Positions 1 to 10,850 of a DNA stretch of 64,000 bases are shown here, piece after piece (the first letter of the stretch is position 1; each line of letters begins with the position of its first letter). Location of the stretch: assembly GCA_021234155.1 (NCBI GenBank), contig JAJEKV010000008.1, positions 24,076,618-24,140,617 on the forward strand, given 5' to 3'. The translations under genes and the position numbers were made by a program. The notes below the pieces were generated by a model that saw only the letters and a program-made list of their open reading frames with translations, did no database searches and was not told the DNA's origin. Source of the stretch: Isoetes taiwanensis (taxonomy: Eukaryota > Streptophyta > Lycopodiopsida > Isoetales > Isoetaceae).

Positions 1-1174
1 TTATACAATTCAAATAGTATTGCAGAAAGGACAGTCCGAGCTCTGACTTCTCTATTAAGACTCTGCTGGATTATTGATGACTTATTGAGAAGCATATTTC
101 ATATGAATAGTTGTGGGTCAATACAACCTCACCAAGGCCTTTTTGTACATGATGAGATTGGACATAATTTGTCAAGAAGACTGTCATATGAAATAAACTG
201 CCATTGGGCTTATGAAGTCTATGAATTGCCATTGGGCTATTGCAGACCATACTGGCGAGCTTTGAAGGTAATCCTTTCCGAGATTTTTCCTTATATCTAT
301 ACTCACTCAAATGCTTATTTGCATTCTATACAATAAAGAAGTTTTTGATCAAGTTTTCAAAATGTAATGTGCATAGATTATATTTCTGGAACATATATGG
401 GGTAGGCAGGCATTGGTGCATACTAGTACTCTTAACATGCGGTATAGCTTGCTCTCTTTATTGGTCCACTTGCTTGCCATTGGCACGTTAAAGAATAATA
501 AATACTTGTACAGGTAGGCAATATAGGTAGGGTAGGGCTTTGGCAACAAGGTCCTACTCTCCTTGTTGCTATCTCTATTTATGAATTTTGGCCCACCCTG
601 ACCTACGGTAGGAGGCAGGCTTTTTTTATTATAATGATGGAGATTTTTATGCATAACATGAGGCAATATAAAGTCTAGTTTTCAAAGTTCCCAAGGACAT
701 GGGGAACCAGTGTAATGCAGTTGTGAGTTACAAATATGGAGCTTTTTTAGAATATTGTCCATAACCTTGAATTTATTGGTGTTATGGTCATTATGGTTAA
801 ATCACCATATATGGTGACAAGATGGGTTTAGTCTATGATGTGCTTCTGTTTATCATGTGGGACTGTAACTGATAATCTGTTTATGGTATGACTTATATAA
901 CCCTTTTCCACATTGGAATGTGAACCTGACTTGAGTTTTAAGCTTTGCTTAAATATGTATGGGATAAGTGCCTTTTCCTTCTCTTCTCAGGCCGGAATTG
1001 GGCTCACAAGTAAAGGTAAAGTCTCTTGAAGTTGAATTATCTAGACATTGGAACTTGTTTTGACTTTCTAGGATGCATGTTATTGCAAAGGCAAGTAAAA
1101 AAGACGATTGATAAAACTAGAGGTTTTTGTATTCTACATATGGCCGATGGACGTTATATGGGCAGATCTAAGTG
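1..1174. other. No recognisable gene
   Basis: Mostly AT-rich sequence without a convincing gene. Bases 2-100 have a short open plus frame (contains AERTVRALTSLLRLCW) that I cannot assign. A tiny exon-like segment at about 991-1014 sits between a pyrimidine-rich CAG and a GTAAAG, but is too short to identify. Confidence 0.4.
524..627 (+). repeat. Poly-T-terminated short repeat (SINE- or MITE-like)
   Basis: The right end, CCTACGGTAGGAGGCAGGC followed by a T run, resembles bases 10824-10850 (CCTACGGATGGAGGTAGGC plus T run). Two copies of a short sequence ending in poly-T suggest a small dispersed element. The left end is not defined. Confidence 0.3.
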
Positions 1175-1390
1175 TTGTGGCCTTAGAGCATGGTAAGTAC
1201 GTGAAGTAATGATTGGGAACAAGATATATGTGGACCATGGAACTTCCAAAACAAGTTAAAATCATGTATTCTATAATCATGTATTCTGACCATAAGTGGG
1301 ACATGTCATTTTGTGGCCTTAGAGCATGGTAAGTACGTGAAGTAATGATTGGGAACAAGATATATGTGGACCATGGAACTTCCAAAACAA
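1175..1390. repeat. Direct duplication, 136-bp offset (pair 1)
   Basis: Bases 1175-1254 recur at 1311-1390: 80 identical bases at an offset of exactly 136. The copies then diverge. Confidence 0.95.
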
Positions 1391-1392
1391 AT

Positions 1393-1664
1393 CGTGCAAC
1401 ATTGAAAATACCATGGATAAATACATTATAACCCTAAATTTGTGTACGATTATAAGAAATGATATTTCAGAGGAAAAGGCAAGGAGGATCGCCATTGCGC
1501 ATCTGCCATATGGAAGCTTGGAGTGATCCGTGCAACATTGAAAATACCATGGATAAATACATTATAACCCTAAATTTGTGTACGATTATAAGAAATGATA
1601 TTTCAGAGGAAAAGGCAAGGAGGATCGCCATTGCGCATCTGCCATATGGAAGCTTGGAGTGATC
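1393..1664. repeat. Perfect tandem duplication, 136 bp (pair 2)
   Basis: Bases 1393-1528 are repeated immediately at 1529-1664. The duplicated piece includes most of the exon-like segment at 1607-1682. Confidence 0.95.
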
Positions 1665-1682
1665 CTCAACCACCGATAAAAG
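1607..1682 (+). pseudogene. Exon-like segment, unidentified
   Basis: Open for 25 codons between an acceptor (ATATTTCAG, ending at 1606) and a donor (AAAAG|GTAAGG). The frame includes GGSPLRICHMEAWSDPQPP. A second copy of the acceptor side lies at about 1471 through the 136-bp duplication. I do not recognise the protein. It may be an exon of an uncaptured gene or a decayed relic. Confidence 0.3.
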
Positions 1683-1904
1683 GTAAGGCGCGGATTTTAC
1701 AGAGATTAGGTTTGAGCAAATATAAAAAATCGGCCGCTGCATGACCCGATTTTAAGCTATGCTAGAATCTTCATTAGGTTCAAGCAGTACGGCCACTGCG
1801 GTGGCGCTGAAGCAACATCCCACGATCCGATATTCATCATAAATAGTGATCAAATTGCTACATTATAATACCGTTGTCTGATCTTGGCACATGATTTGTG
1901 ATGA

Positions 1905-2115
1905 GAATCAAATGAAAAAAAGACAAAGGAAATGGTGCGATAACATCCTAATATATTGTAGCTCGGATGATCCGAAAGTGCAAGTAGAAATAGCAAGAAA
2001 AGAGAAGGGCAATAATGGTGAGCATTCAACTGAAATTTCTCCTCAATAAGCCGGATGAGTATGGCAACAAGGATTTCCTCAAGCCGATGGAATTAAAGCT
2101 GAGACAAACGGCTAC
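1905..2115 (+). pseudogene. Decayed coding-like segment, unidentified
   Basis: Two plus frames look protein-like in succession. The first (RKWCDNILIYCSSDDPKVQV) ends at a stop near 2049. The second, open from an ATG at 2015 to about 2115, contains KFLLNKPDEYGNKDFLKPME. The frame change within about 30 bases suggests a frameshifted exon. Family not recognised. Confidence 0.3.
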
Positions 2116-2387
2116 TCTCAGGTCTGATTAAGTCAATTTAAATCCTTGTCTATTTCATGTAAAATGCTTCATGTATTTTTGATTCAATCTTTTTTTTTTT
2201 TTTTTTTGAAGAACGTGTTACTTCATATTATACACGAATTTCTTGAAGTACCACCTGAGAAGAAATATGTTTATCATAAAAGACCTTTCTTCGCCTTCGC
2301 TTCCATACACTCCATATTAGCCAAGACTTTGCCATGTGAAATGCAATCCTTTTAGAAGCAGTCCACTGATTTGGATAAATACCCAAA

Positions 2388-2924
2388 AGAATAGAATAGA
2401 ATAGAATAGAATAGTTTTTTTAACGTCCACGAAGACCAATAGGTCATGGGACCCATACAATGGGCTAGTACAATCATTACTACTAGGATTAAAAAACCCC
2501 TGCCTCGAAAGGTTTTCAAGGGAAAAACCTTTGCAGTAATGATGATACTAGACAAGCTTAGATAATGACTACTGAGGGCTCAGTAATTGCAGACGTTTAT
2601 CTAGAACCTCAAGTATGTATAATGCCAAGTCATGCACAGATGGTGCGCTGAGAAGTTGTGGAAGTGTGGAATGGAATGCTAAGGTCGAAAAATGATTCCG
2701 GACTATCTCAAAAGCAGGGCAACTCAGAAGAGTATGGCTTTCATCTTCAATAACCTGTAACTGGCAACAGGCACATAGTCTCGCTTCTCGCGGCAATTGC
2801 GGCCGCTCCCATCTACCTGTCTCAATCCGTAGCCTGTGGGACCCCGTGCGAATTGATGCAATAGCTACAAGCTTGTTCCTGGACAATGAAGCAAGCAAAT
2901 AAGCTTGGGGCCCTGGTGCCAAAG
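2388..2924 (-). mobile_element. Pentamer-tailed LINE, 3' fragment (copy 1)
   Basis: Minus-strand 3' end of the LINE family seen best at 16.8-21.7 kb. The left edge is a GAATA pentamer tail (2388-2415), then the conserved 3' terminal motif (ACGTCCACGAAGACCAAT near 2423), then an ORF end at 2569-2922. That ORF contains IASIRTGSHRLRIETGRW and a Cys/His cluster (CACCQLQVIEDESHTLLSC), the C-terminal zinc-binding part of a LINE ORF2. 5'-truncated. Nearly identical to the fragment at 46.66-47.17 kb. Confidence 0.85.
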
Positions 2925-3240
2925 TGGGATTTATGTGTGCTGACTATCCAAAGATACTCCAAAAAGAGAATGCAGCCAGGACCTAAGACTACTCAGCTCT
3001 GCACACAAATATAAACAATGCTCCAATGTTTCAATGCACCGCTCACACATTGGGCAAAGTGGGCTTACTCCCGGCTTAAAGCGATGAACCATCTCATTAA
3101 CTCTCAAAGAGCGATGAATCACCTGCTCGTTGCTATAATGCATTATCCTGCAGTTCACCTTTCACCTTATGTCTGATCATGGGCTTTGCACATCTTGCTT
3201 TAAGCCAAAAAAGAACGGTATATCCATGCTTGCTCTGACC
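2925..3240 (-). mobile_element. L1-type ORF2 C-terminal fragment (zf-RVT)
   Basis: The minus frame contains VIHRSLRVNEMVHRFKPG followed by LCPMCERCIETLEHCLYLC, a reverse-transcriptase-associated zinc-binding motif (zf-RVT) of plant L1-like ORF2. It resembles the C-terminal region of the L1 at 43.2-43.4 kb. It abuts the pentamer-tailed LINE fragment, so two LINE pieces are joined or nested here. Confidence 0.75.
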
Positions 3241-4424
3241 ATATAAATGCTCTGACCATATAAATGTTGAGCAAACTGAATATTAAGAGAGATTGTTAAG
3301 ACCAAGGTGCCCAATTATTATATCCAGGGGTAGTTTACTGGGTGTGGATGAATCCATGCAGCCAGCTTTGTCCACTTCATATAACTTACTGTAGAAGGTA
3401 AATACATGTAGCCTAACTAATAACATTTCTGATCATAAAGAATGTGCTGAACATAAGATCCTTTGATGGCATTACTGCTAATTTTAAGTTGTAGCATTGA
3501 ATTCTGCACACAGAGGTACAGTGTCCTTTGAGTAATGCTTTTCTACTAAGTATATACTGTTGTATAGAGCTTTGTCCACAGAGCTTAGACCATAATAAAA
3601 TTATTGAATCTGCTTGTTGCATCAGGTTATATTATTGTTCTACATTCTAAGTATGGTTTATCCCCCTAGCATATATACTCATTTGCAGAACTTGGAAGCA
3701 CCAAATTATAGAAGACCATGCATTCGCTGGGGTTTAGGTAGTGGAAATGACAATTCTGTTTTAATTCATACATCTGCTAGATAATGTTGGCCTTTAGATA
3801 ATGTTGGCTTTATGGAAATTCTAACACGTTATGCTCTTGCTGATGCTAGTTACATGATTGGACCTACTTGCATTTTTTGTTTTATAAACATGCAAGGTGA
3901 AGGGCGATGAGCCCAAGAGATCCGTAGCTTACCTGCTAGTGACTTAGGCTCTTACCCTTCTTAGGCTAACTGTCCTCTGGTTTCACTGCAGGTAACGGGA
4001 TTTCTTGCTCTTGTGTATGTTTTCCCAGTATTCAATTTGTCTACATGACATGGAAGCTAAGAATGATTCAAGATCGAATTTCAAGATTGCTTCAACAACA
4101 AAGATCACTTTGAACGTATACTTTTATATTCTCAAATTGGTGTAACAATGGATATAGACGTGCTGATTCATGTGACAGTGGGGTACATTTGACTATTATC
4201 ATTATTTGCAATACAAAGATCTTTGAATTATTTGGACTCAATGCCTTGTAATATACGTTAAAAATGTTCTAGATATTGGAGAAGAGTTTGTAGTTTGTTG
4301 AATTTATAACCATGTCATGGCCTAAGTTGAAATACACCTGTTTTAAACTTAGGGCTGCTAATTGTACCTTAAAAGGATCTTTGCAAAAAGTCTTGGAAAG
4401 GTAGAAAGTCTGTTTGAACAGGTT

Positions 4425-4467
<43 letters not shown>

Positions 4468-5176
4468 TTTGAATACGCTTATTTTATGTGATAGGAAATT
4501 TCTAGATATCATTTGGAGTTGTGAACTTCCCTTGGCCTTTTAGTAGACCTTTCTATCTACCATGAGTTGCCTATTAATTTATATCCTCTATAAGATTTCC
4601 CTTTGAGACAAGTGGTCAGGCTTAGGGTAATGAAAATTGCAAGAATAAGAAATGGTATTAGTAGTGGATATTGTGGCGTGTACACACCCGAGAAAAAGGC
4701 AGTTTATTGCATCTCTTAACCTTTAAGTGCAAAGCAATATGAAAATGCTTACTCCTTGTGAAAGGAAATTGCTAGTTCTAAGACATATGCAAGTAACATG
4801 GTCTTTCTAAATCAGTATATTGGCTTAGCATCATCAAAGACGAAATGTTTCCTTTTTTATTTTAATTACTGCTCCAGTTTATCAGTTTACCAGGCCTCTT
4901 ATTTATATGGCATGTACCACTATTGCTAGGTAACAATTGCGTACACCACTATTTTTAATGGCCAATTTAAGTTGGCATTGGCACTATATGGTAGGATATA
5001 GATGTTACTTGGTAAATTGCAAAGAAGTGACCATGGCGATAAAGAATAGACATAAAAATCTTGGGACTTCATTGGCCTAAGTATTTTCTTACAGTAAATC
5101 TACCTATCTACCTCTGATAATGTACCTTCTCAAAACCTAGCTTTGCTATAAAACAACGGACTAGGACTTCTGGCAG
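3241..5176. other. Gene-free stretch
   Basis: No coding signal found. Holds a 19-bp tandem doublet (TGCTCTGACCATATAAA, near 3229-3266) and a long poly-T tract at about 4431-4465. Confidence 0.5.
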
Positions 5177-6480
5177 CTTTTCTTGGAGCAGAGTATCCAA
5201 AATAGCAAGTGCCGCTTCAGTCTCACGCATGAGAGTCGACTTCAGTACCAGATTCGTGGTAGGTACTCTGTTTTTGCTAAGTCTTGTGTAAGACCATTTA
5301 GGTCAAAACATATCCATACTGTGAAAAACTCAAAATATCAAACTCATCGAGTTTTATCTGAAAGGAAGAATGCTGATTGATTGTAAAGACCGGCTTACGG
5401 CATATGCTAAGTTTGAGTTAAGATCTTGGTCAAAATCTATGCATGCCTTGTAGACTCGTTAGGGTGTGCACTTGAGATATCAAATGGGCACGAGACGCGA
5501 CTGAATGAAAGAGAGCTGGATGTCCCTGTACATATATTCCTGGTCTTATAGTTCATTTGTTGTGGAAATCACAGTGTGAAGACTTACCCATTAATTCTGA
5601 TTCCGGGTAAGAAGTTGCGAGAAAAGTTACAGAAGAATGAGTTCTTTGCTTATTCATCTCTATCCGAGTGGCTACAATACTCCCATGCCATGAATGATCA
5701 TAGTGGTGCAGCTGTGAATATGAAAATGACTTTTGCTCCTCAATAGAATATTATGGCAGCAAAGGACAGTAATGGTGCTAAAAATTTGCATCCTGGAGCG
5801 GTTATTTCCATGTCTGATTATCTCGAATACTTCTCATAATGGGAAGAGCAAAAAGTGGCTGGTAGTCATGGTGTGTTCAGACATCAAGCCCATGTGCTAG
5901 GCATTCATGGTGGCTTTTAACTCCCTAGTCTTCTTCAAATCGCACTTCCATGTTGATGGCATAGAGCAGATCAAGAACATTATACTCAGACCAAGCGAAT
6001 TCCAGGTATATCTCTGTTTAAATTGGAAAGAACCAGACATAAATAAGGCTCTAAATTGTGCTGATCTGACTTTACAAAATATGACATTATTCAGGGTGGA
6101 AGTGCAAGGTAGTATCTCCACTTAACTGTCAAATTTGTCAAATATATCTACTGTTTAAATTGTCTACTACAGATCTAGTTTATTCTACTAACTGGGCAAA
6201 AAGGTTACAAGGGCTGATCGGCTATAAACCGAGAGGCTCCATTGTACCTTTTAGCCCTTCATTCATTACCAAGCCTATTGCTAATGATTTGATGTGGCTG
6301 CAGGTACCGGACCTCTCCTGCCCTTGTCTCGTTTTTGCTTGAAGTTTGTGAATTTGCTAGGATCTGGAATTGGAAGCGGCTCCCCTACTTTATGGGAAAA
6401 CATAAATGTTGCAGATACTTTTGCAAGCACTAAGCACTGCCAGCATAACAGGGTTTGCTATCAATCTATTTTTCGTCTAA
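5177..6480 (+). pseudogene. Exon-like block A, unidentified gene
   Basis: Diverged relative of blocks B (7.7-8.8 kb) and C (11.1-12.3 kb). Exon a is 5177-5258 (acceptor TGGCAG, donor G|GTAGGT), with LTHESRLQYQIR matching LTHMGRYQLQMQ of B and C. The middle region (about 5590-6005, donor CCAG|GTATAT) contains NEFFAYSSLSEWLQYSHA, which matches EEFFALYSLADYLESL of B, and carries in-frame stops. Exon c is 6173-6303 (acceptor CTACTACAG, donor CTGCAG|GTACCG), with NWAKRLQGLIGYKPRGSIVP. The exon d equivalent (about 6338-6448) appears frameshifted. Stops and shifts make a pseudogene likely. I cannot name the family. Confidence 0.45.
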
Positions 6481-6790
6481 TTATAGGTTATGTTGCCTAT
6501 CAAGTGTCTCGGATAACCAATAGACAAAAAAATTTTACTTAATATAGAAGCATTACGTAAAGGTGTTTGGTGACTGCATTGAAAATGTGATATTCTGTCC
6601 TATATTTATGGATAATACAGTAATGGAAGTTTATTTAAGGTTTAAAGTTGTAAACAGCCTTTACTTTAAAGAACAATGTTATGATTATGAAAAACCAGTG
6701 TCAATGAGTTATGGCTTGTCTCAAAAAAAATTTAATTAGAGTCTTGTAAACAGGCTGGCTGCATAAAGGTAGCACGGAAGAGTTAAAACA

Positions 6791-6856
6791 CGCTTCCCCT
6801 TTGAAGTGTCTAAAAGAAGCCTCCTTCCCCTTTGAAGTGTCTAAAAGAAGCCTTTC
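6791..6856. repeat. 34-bp tandem doublet
   Basis: CTTCCCCTTTGAAGTGTCTA and its following bases occur twice in a row (about 6789-6822 and 6823-6856). This is an ordinary short tandem duplication, unrelated to the 136-bp series. Confidence 0.7.
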
Positions 6857-7273
6857 TTATAGTACTCCATGCATTTAAAATAAAGGGAGGGAAAATAAAG
6901 TGGCATATAGATGCAGAATTACCATGGTCACCTTCTGACTGGGACATGGACTGCAATAAGGTTATGGATATGGAAAACCAGTGCCAAAGATCTATGGGCT
7001 GTGGGAAAATTGTATGCATAGCTATGAATTTTGTCAAGTACATTTTGTCAGGTTCCATGCATTTTGTCTCTTGTAGTGTTGAAATATAAACATGATGGTG
7101 GGAGAATAAATATAGCATGGCAGTGCTAAAACATGCCTCCTGTTTGAAGTAATAAAACTATTGGAAATTAATCCTGAGATGTTTGGCTTATTGGCTTGTA
7201 TGACTATGGTCTTTTCAGAAAAATTGTCTATTAAGTTTTGTATTTACAGTATTTCATTACAAAGTGGGGTGCT

Positions 7274-7387
7274 AGAGGCTAAAGGATAATGAGTATCGGT
7301 TTCATACGTAATTACGTATCCGGATTGATAATACAGTTGCTGGGATTGACCGGGACTGATGTTCGACCTAGGGATCTAGGTTTGACC

Positions 7388-7420
<33 letters not shown>
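7274..7420 (+). repeat. SINE-like repeat with poly-T tail (copy 1)
   Basis: About 115 bp ending in roughly 30 T. Shares GATTGATAATACAGTT, GATGTTCGACCTAGGGATCT and AGGTTTGA with copies at 9875-10000 and 13323-13459. GTTCGACC resembles a pol III box B, and ACAGTTGCTGGG upstream resembles a weak box A. A tRNA-derived SINE with a T tail is possible but unproven. Confidence 0.45.
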
Positions 7421-7425
<5 letters not shown>

Positions 7426-9990
7426 TAAGCAAGTGGTCTATTCATAAGCATAACCACCAAGTGTCTAGTCTTTTAGCTGGACTTTTTGAACTTCCTGAGT
7501 TGCCTCTGAAATATTTGAACAGTATGCAATTGGGACTTTAGTAACTTGTGGCTCAGCAATGGACTTATTTACAATACAAGACCTGTAAATATGGTGGGCG
7601 CTACCTATATGATTAACTTTAACAAATAATGTACCATAGTATGGTTTAGGTTAGAGCTTCTCTTTATCCAGACCAGACACGGGTTGATGGCTACCGCAAC
7701 CTTACATCTTCAGTGGCAGTGCAGCTCCTACATGAAGCGAATGATCTGTATCTCACGCATATGGGTCGTTATCAGCTCCAAATGCAAGGTAAGGATATTC
7801 CATTCCTAGATCTCTGCGATCAATTTGTTTCAGTCAAAACCTAGTATTTAGCAATGGAACCGAACAGGGAATCCTCTTGAAATCTCATTTTAGCACATGT
7901 GGAAGATCCCTAGGATTTTACAAGGATATGCATTGCTGTTAGTCAACGAAACCCATGGAATATTGGCGGGAATTTGATTCCGATGGCATTCCCTTTAGTT
8001 CAGTAGCACAAATGGAAGATTTCAAAGATATTACAAGGAATTGGATATCCATTTCTACATTTACGCCATAAAAATGAGGGAGGAACATGTTCCAGATTGC
8101 ACGCCCTTCAATTTCGGTCCAGAGGAGGAACATTGAAAGACGGCACACCCCTTTTGGGAGGAGGAATTTTTTGCCCTATATTCCCTAGCTGATTACCTTG
8201 AGAGCTTGTGCACAATGAGAGATCTACAAAAAAATGATGCATATTTAAGTAGGAAAGCAAGTGCATCTAAAGGATCTTATGCCAGCGGATCTGATGCTAA
8301 AGATCTGGATACTGGGGTACTTTGCAACAAAAGATTTGACTATTCCTGATGAAATACAACAGTATGAAGGATTTTCTTCATATCAAGGACGAAATCCAGG
8401 TATCTATTTAATGGTTTTGTAGAGTCCATGCATTATCTAAGCTACAACAGTATTGATCAAATGTAATACATCTGTTTGCAATATGCTAAAGGGAAGTACA
8501 AGTTAGTTTCTTCACCAATGCATTCTGCACTCTTTACTTATGAAGTTTAAATACAATTCTAGCAGGTTCTACTAACTGGGCAAAAAGGTTACAAGGGCTG
8601 ATCGGCTATAAACCGAGAGGCTCCATTGTACCTTTTGGCCCTTCATTCATTACCAAGCCTATTGCTAATGATTTGATGTGGCTGCAGGTACCGGATCTCT
8701 CCTACCCTTGTCATTTTTTTGCTTCTAGTTTGATGGATTTGCTAGGATATGGAATGAAGTTACAAAGATGAAGACAAGCTCTACATTTCAAGACATGGCA
8801 ACATTTGAGAAGGTTCTTTATGACTTCATTTACAAGGGAAATCACAGGTTGTATCTAGTCTATTTTATGAGATAATAAGCAAGGTCAGAAAAGCCTACTG
8901 GCTGAGACAAATTAATAGTACATGTGTCTGAAGGAGGGGCTATACATCTAATTGCGATTTAAACTGCATAATATTGTGAAAAGCAAGTTGTCATATATGG
9001 CAAGAAATATATATCTTCTTTGAAACGTGCTCTGGACATAGCTTAGAACATAGGTTTATTACATGATCAGTAGGCAGTCACGCGTGATGCAAAAGGCTAA
9101 GCATGCATGCAAATTCGTCATGCTATGTTAAAATGCATGGGCTTGGCCATTGTGCATGTAATTAAAAAAAAGGCAGCATCCTAGACAGGCATGCAAATGT
9201 GTTACGCTGCATTTATTAAGAGGTGTCCTTTCTAACAGATAAAGGATTGAAGTATAAGTCTCTTTGAAGCTTAGGCAAATGAATGTGTACTGAAAAGATG
9301 ATCTGCATAAATTTAAATATATCTGGGTGTTGCAGTATATCTAGTCATATCAACTTGTACAGGTTGTATCATGAGTTATCTGTTGAGTTGTGCATTGCAC
9401 GATAAGCATAGCATCCTATTTAAACATAGCACATGATTGTTAAATGCATTTTCTGAATTATAGGCATGTTTGCTATTTATCTCCTTGAAGAGAAAAAGAC
9501 ATATGGTTGCAGGCAAACTCGGCAAGTAGAGTGTAATGGAAAAATTACTGTGGTTCAGAGCAGTGAAGGATGAAAAATTTTTAATATAGCTTTACTTTGC
9601 ATTGTGATGCAAAAATAAAACTAGAATGCCATGTACTTGACCTTGCATGATTGAAAGGAAATTTATATGTTAGAATGTAAACCATTGGGCAGAACTCTGG
9701 CTTTGGATTGCAGTAGTTCAATATGTTTTTGTATCATTGGCTGTATTGGCTTTGTAAAAATAGGCCTTTGACTATTGTCCTTCGCACTATAATAACTACA
9801 TGACTATTGAGCATAGAAGGATAAGTAGGAAATGGAGACTGGCTTTGGCAAATTGTCAGTTGATATAAAGGCTCATGAGGCTAAAGGATAATAAGTACCA
9901 GATTCTTACGCAAGTTTGAATCTGGATTGATAATACAGTTCTTGGGATTGACCGAGGCTGATGTTCGACCTAGGGATCTAGGTTTGACTG
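7421..9990 (+). repeat. Segmental duplication, unit B
   Basis: About 2.57 kb, nearly identical to 10851-13440 (unit C), with only scattered substitutions and small indels. Both units start directly after a poly-T tract (AATTTTAAGCAAGTGGTC) and end at the poly-T of the SINE-like repeat. Unit B carries exon block B. Unit C has an expanded poly-A at 12614-12636. Confidence 0.9.
7672..8847 (+). pseudogene. Exon-like block B, unidentified gene
   Basis: Four exon-like pieces with plausible splice sites. Exon a, 7672-7788, is open for 38 codons and includes SSVAVQLLHEANDLYLTH. A middle piece of about 8100-8399 includes EEFFALYSLADYLESL and, in another frame, GYFATKDLTIPDEIQQYEGF. Exon c, 8566-8687, includes NWAKRLQGLIGYKPRGSIVP. 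Exon d, 8729-8847, includes FDGFARIWNEVTKMK and MATFEKVLYDFIYKGNH. Exon a ends with one base and exon c starts with two, so they could splice in phase. The c-d gap is only 41 bp, too short for a normal plant intron. Function unknown; may be a decayed tandem copy. Confidence 0.45.
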
Positions 9991-10000
9991 GGTTTTTTTT
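9875..10000 (+). repeat. SINE-like repeat with poly-T tail (copy 2)
   Basis: Same body as 7274-7420. It ends in TTTGACTGGG plus eight T and marks the right edge of duplication unit B. Confidence 0.45.
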
Positions 10001-10071
10001 AGACACTTCGATTCCTTGGTTTAACCAGGGTTGCTTGTGTCCTTTAGCCTCTGCCTTATAAAGGAAATATG

Positions 10072-10792
10072 TAACAGGGGATGGCAGACCACTCATATTA
10101 ATCTGACATTTTTGCAGGATGAAAACAAATACAGAGAAGAAGTGGGCTTTGGTCCCTCCTACATAGAACAATAGGCTGACTGCTTTGGGATATGCAGCTT
10201 GCAAAATGGAGGTCCAAAACAGAAATGTGCAGACCACTCAAAGCTGCAACTTCACTGATTAAAAGGTATGCAACTGCTCATGCTTACAAGTTTATCCCAT
10301 TTGTTAATTGTTGACCAGCTGAATAGAGCATACGGGGGTACCCTTATATTACACACCAGATATCTGGTAAAAAACAAAGAGGGCAAGTCCCTCGATTGCC
10401 ATTTGGCCATAAAAACTAAAAAGCCATCTATATGACTTCCATTACATGATTTAGCGCTTGGGTTTACCAGTACAAATGGTCTACAATTTTGTAACCAACG
10501 AGTTCGGCAGCTACGGCCATAAAAGAACAGAAGTGTTTTACATATGAAGCATCATCAACCAATTTGTAGAAAATGGCTTCGATAGCTATAGGCATAAGAA
10601 GAAGGTGCTGCAGTACATACAAAACGAGTTTCCAGGACTTAAATATGACATACAGGTACTTATACAAGTGATCAGCTGTCAGTACTAAAATGGTAATATC
10701 CTGTCTTACAGCATGATAATATAGGGTAAAATTTTGCACATGGGGTTGGGTTTGACCTTTGCTATATAGCAGGGGTCTGCCCTCCCCTGTGA
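10072..10792. mobile_element. Inverted-repeat-bounded segment, possible non-autonomous element
   Basis: TAACAGGGGATGGCAGACC at 10072-10090 is matched in inverse orientation by 10774-10792, 17 of 19 bases. Similarity continues weakly outward (TTATAAAG-like). The roughly 720 bp segment lies exactly between duplication units B and C and has no coding signal. It may be a MITE-type DNA element or two small repeats in opposite orientation. Target-site duplications not established. Confidence 0.35.
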
Positions 10793-10850
10793 TACAGCTT
10801 TATATAACTCAGGCAAACCCAGTCCTACGGATGGAGGTAGGCTTTTTTTT

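Noticed and set aside
7274-7420. tRNA gene (box B-like GTTCGACC)
   Set aside because: No cloverleaf could be drawn. Box A is weak and the sequence is a repeated element with a poly-T tail.
7939-8148. 69-codon minus ORF conserved at 11387-11596
   Set aside because: Conservation follows from the segmental duplication. The plus strand carries the exon-like block, and the minus frame has no motif.
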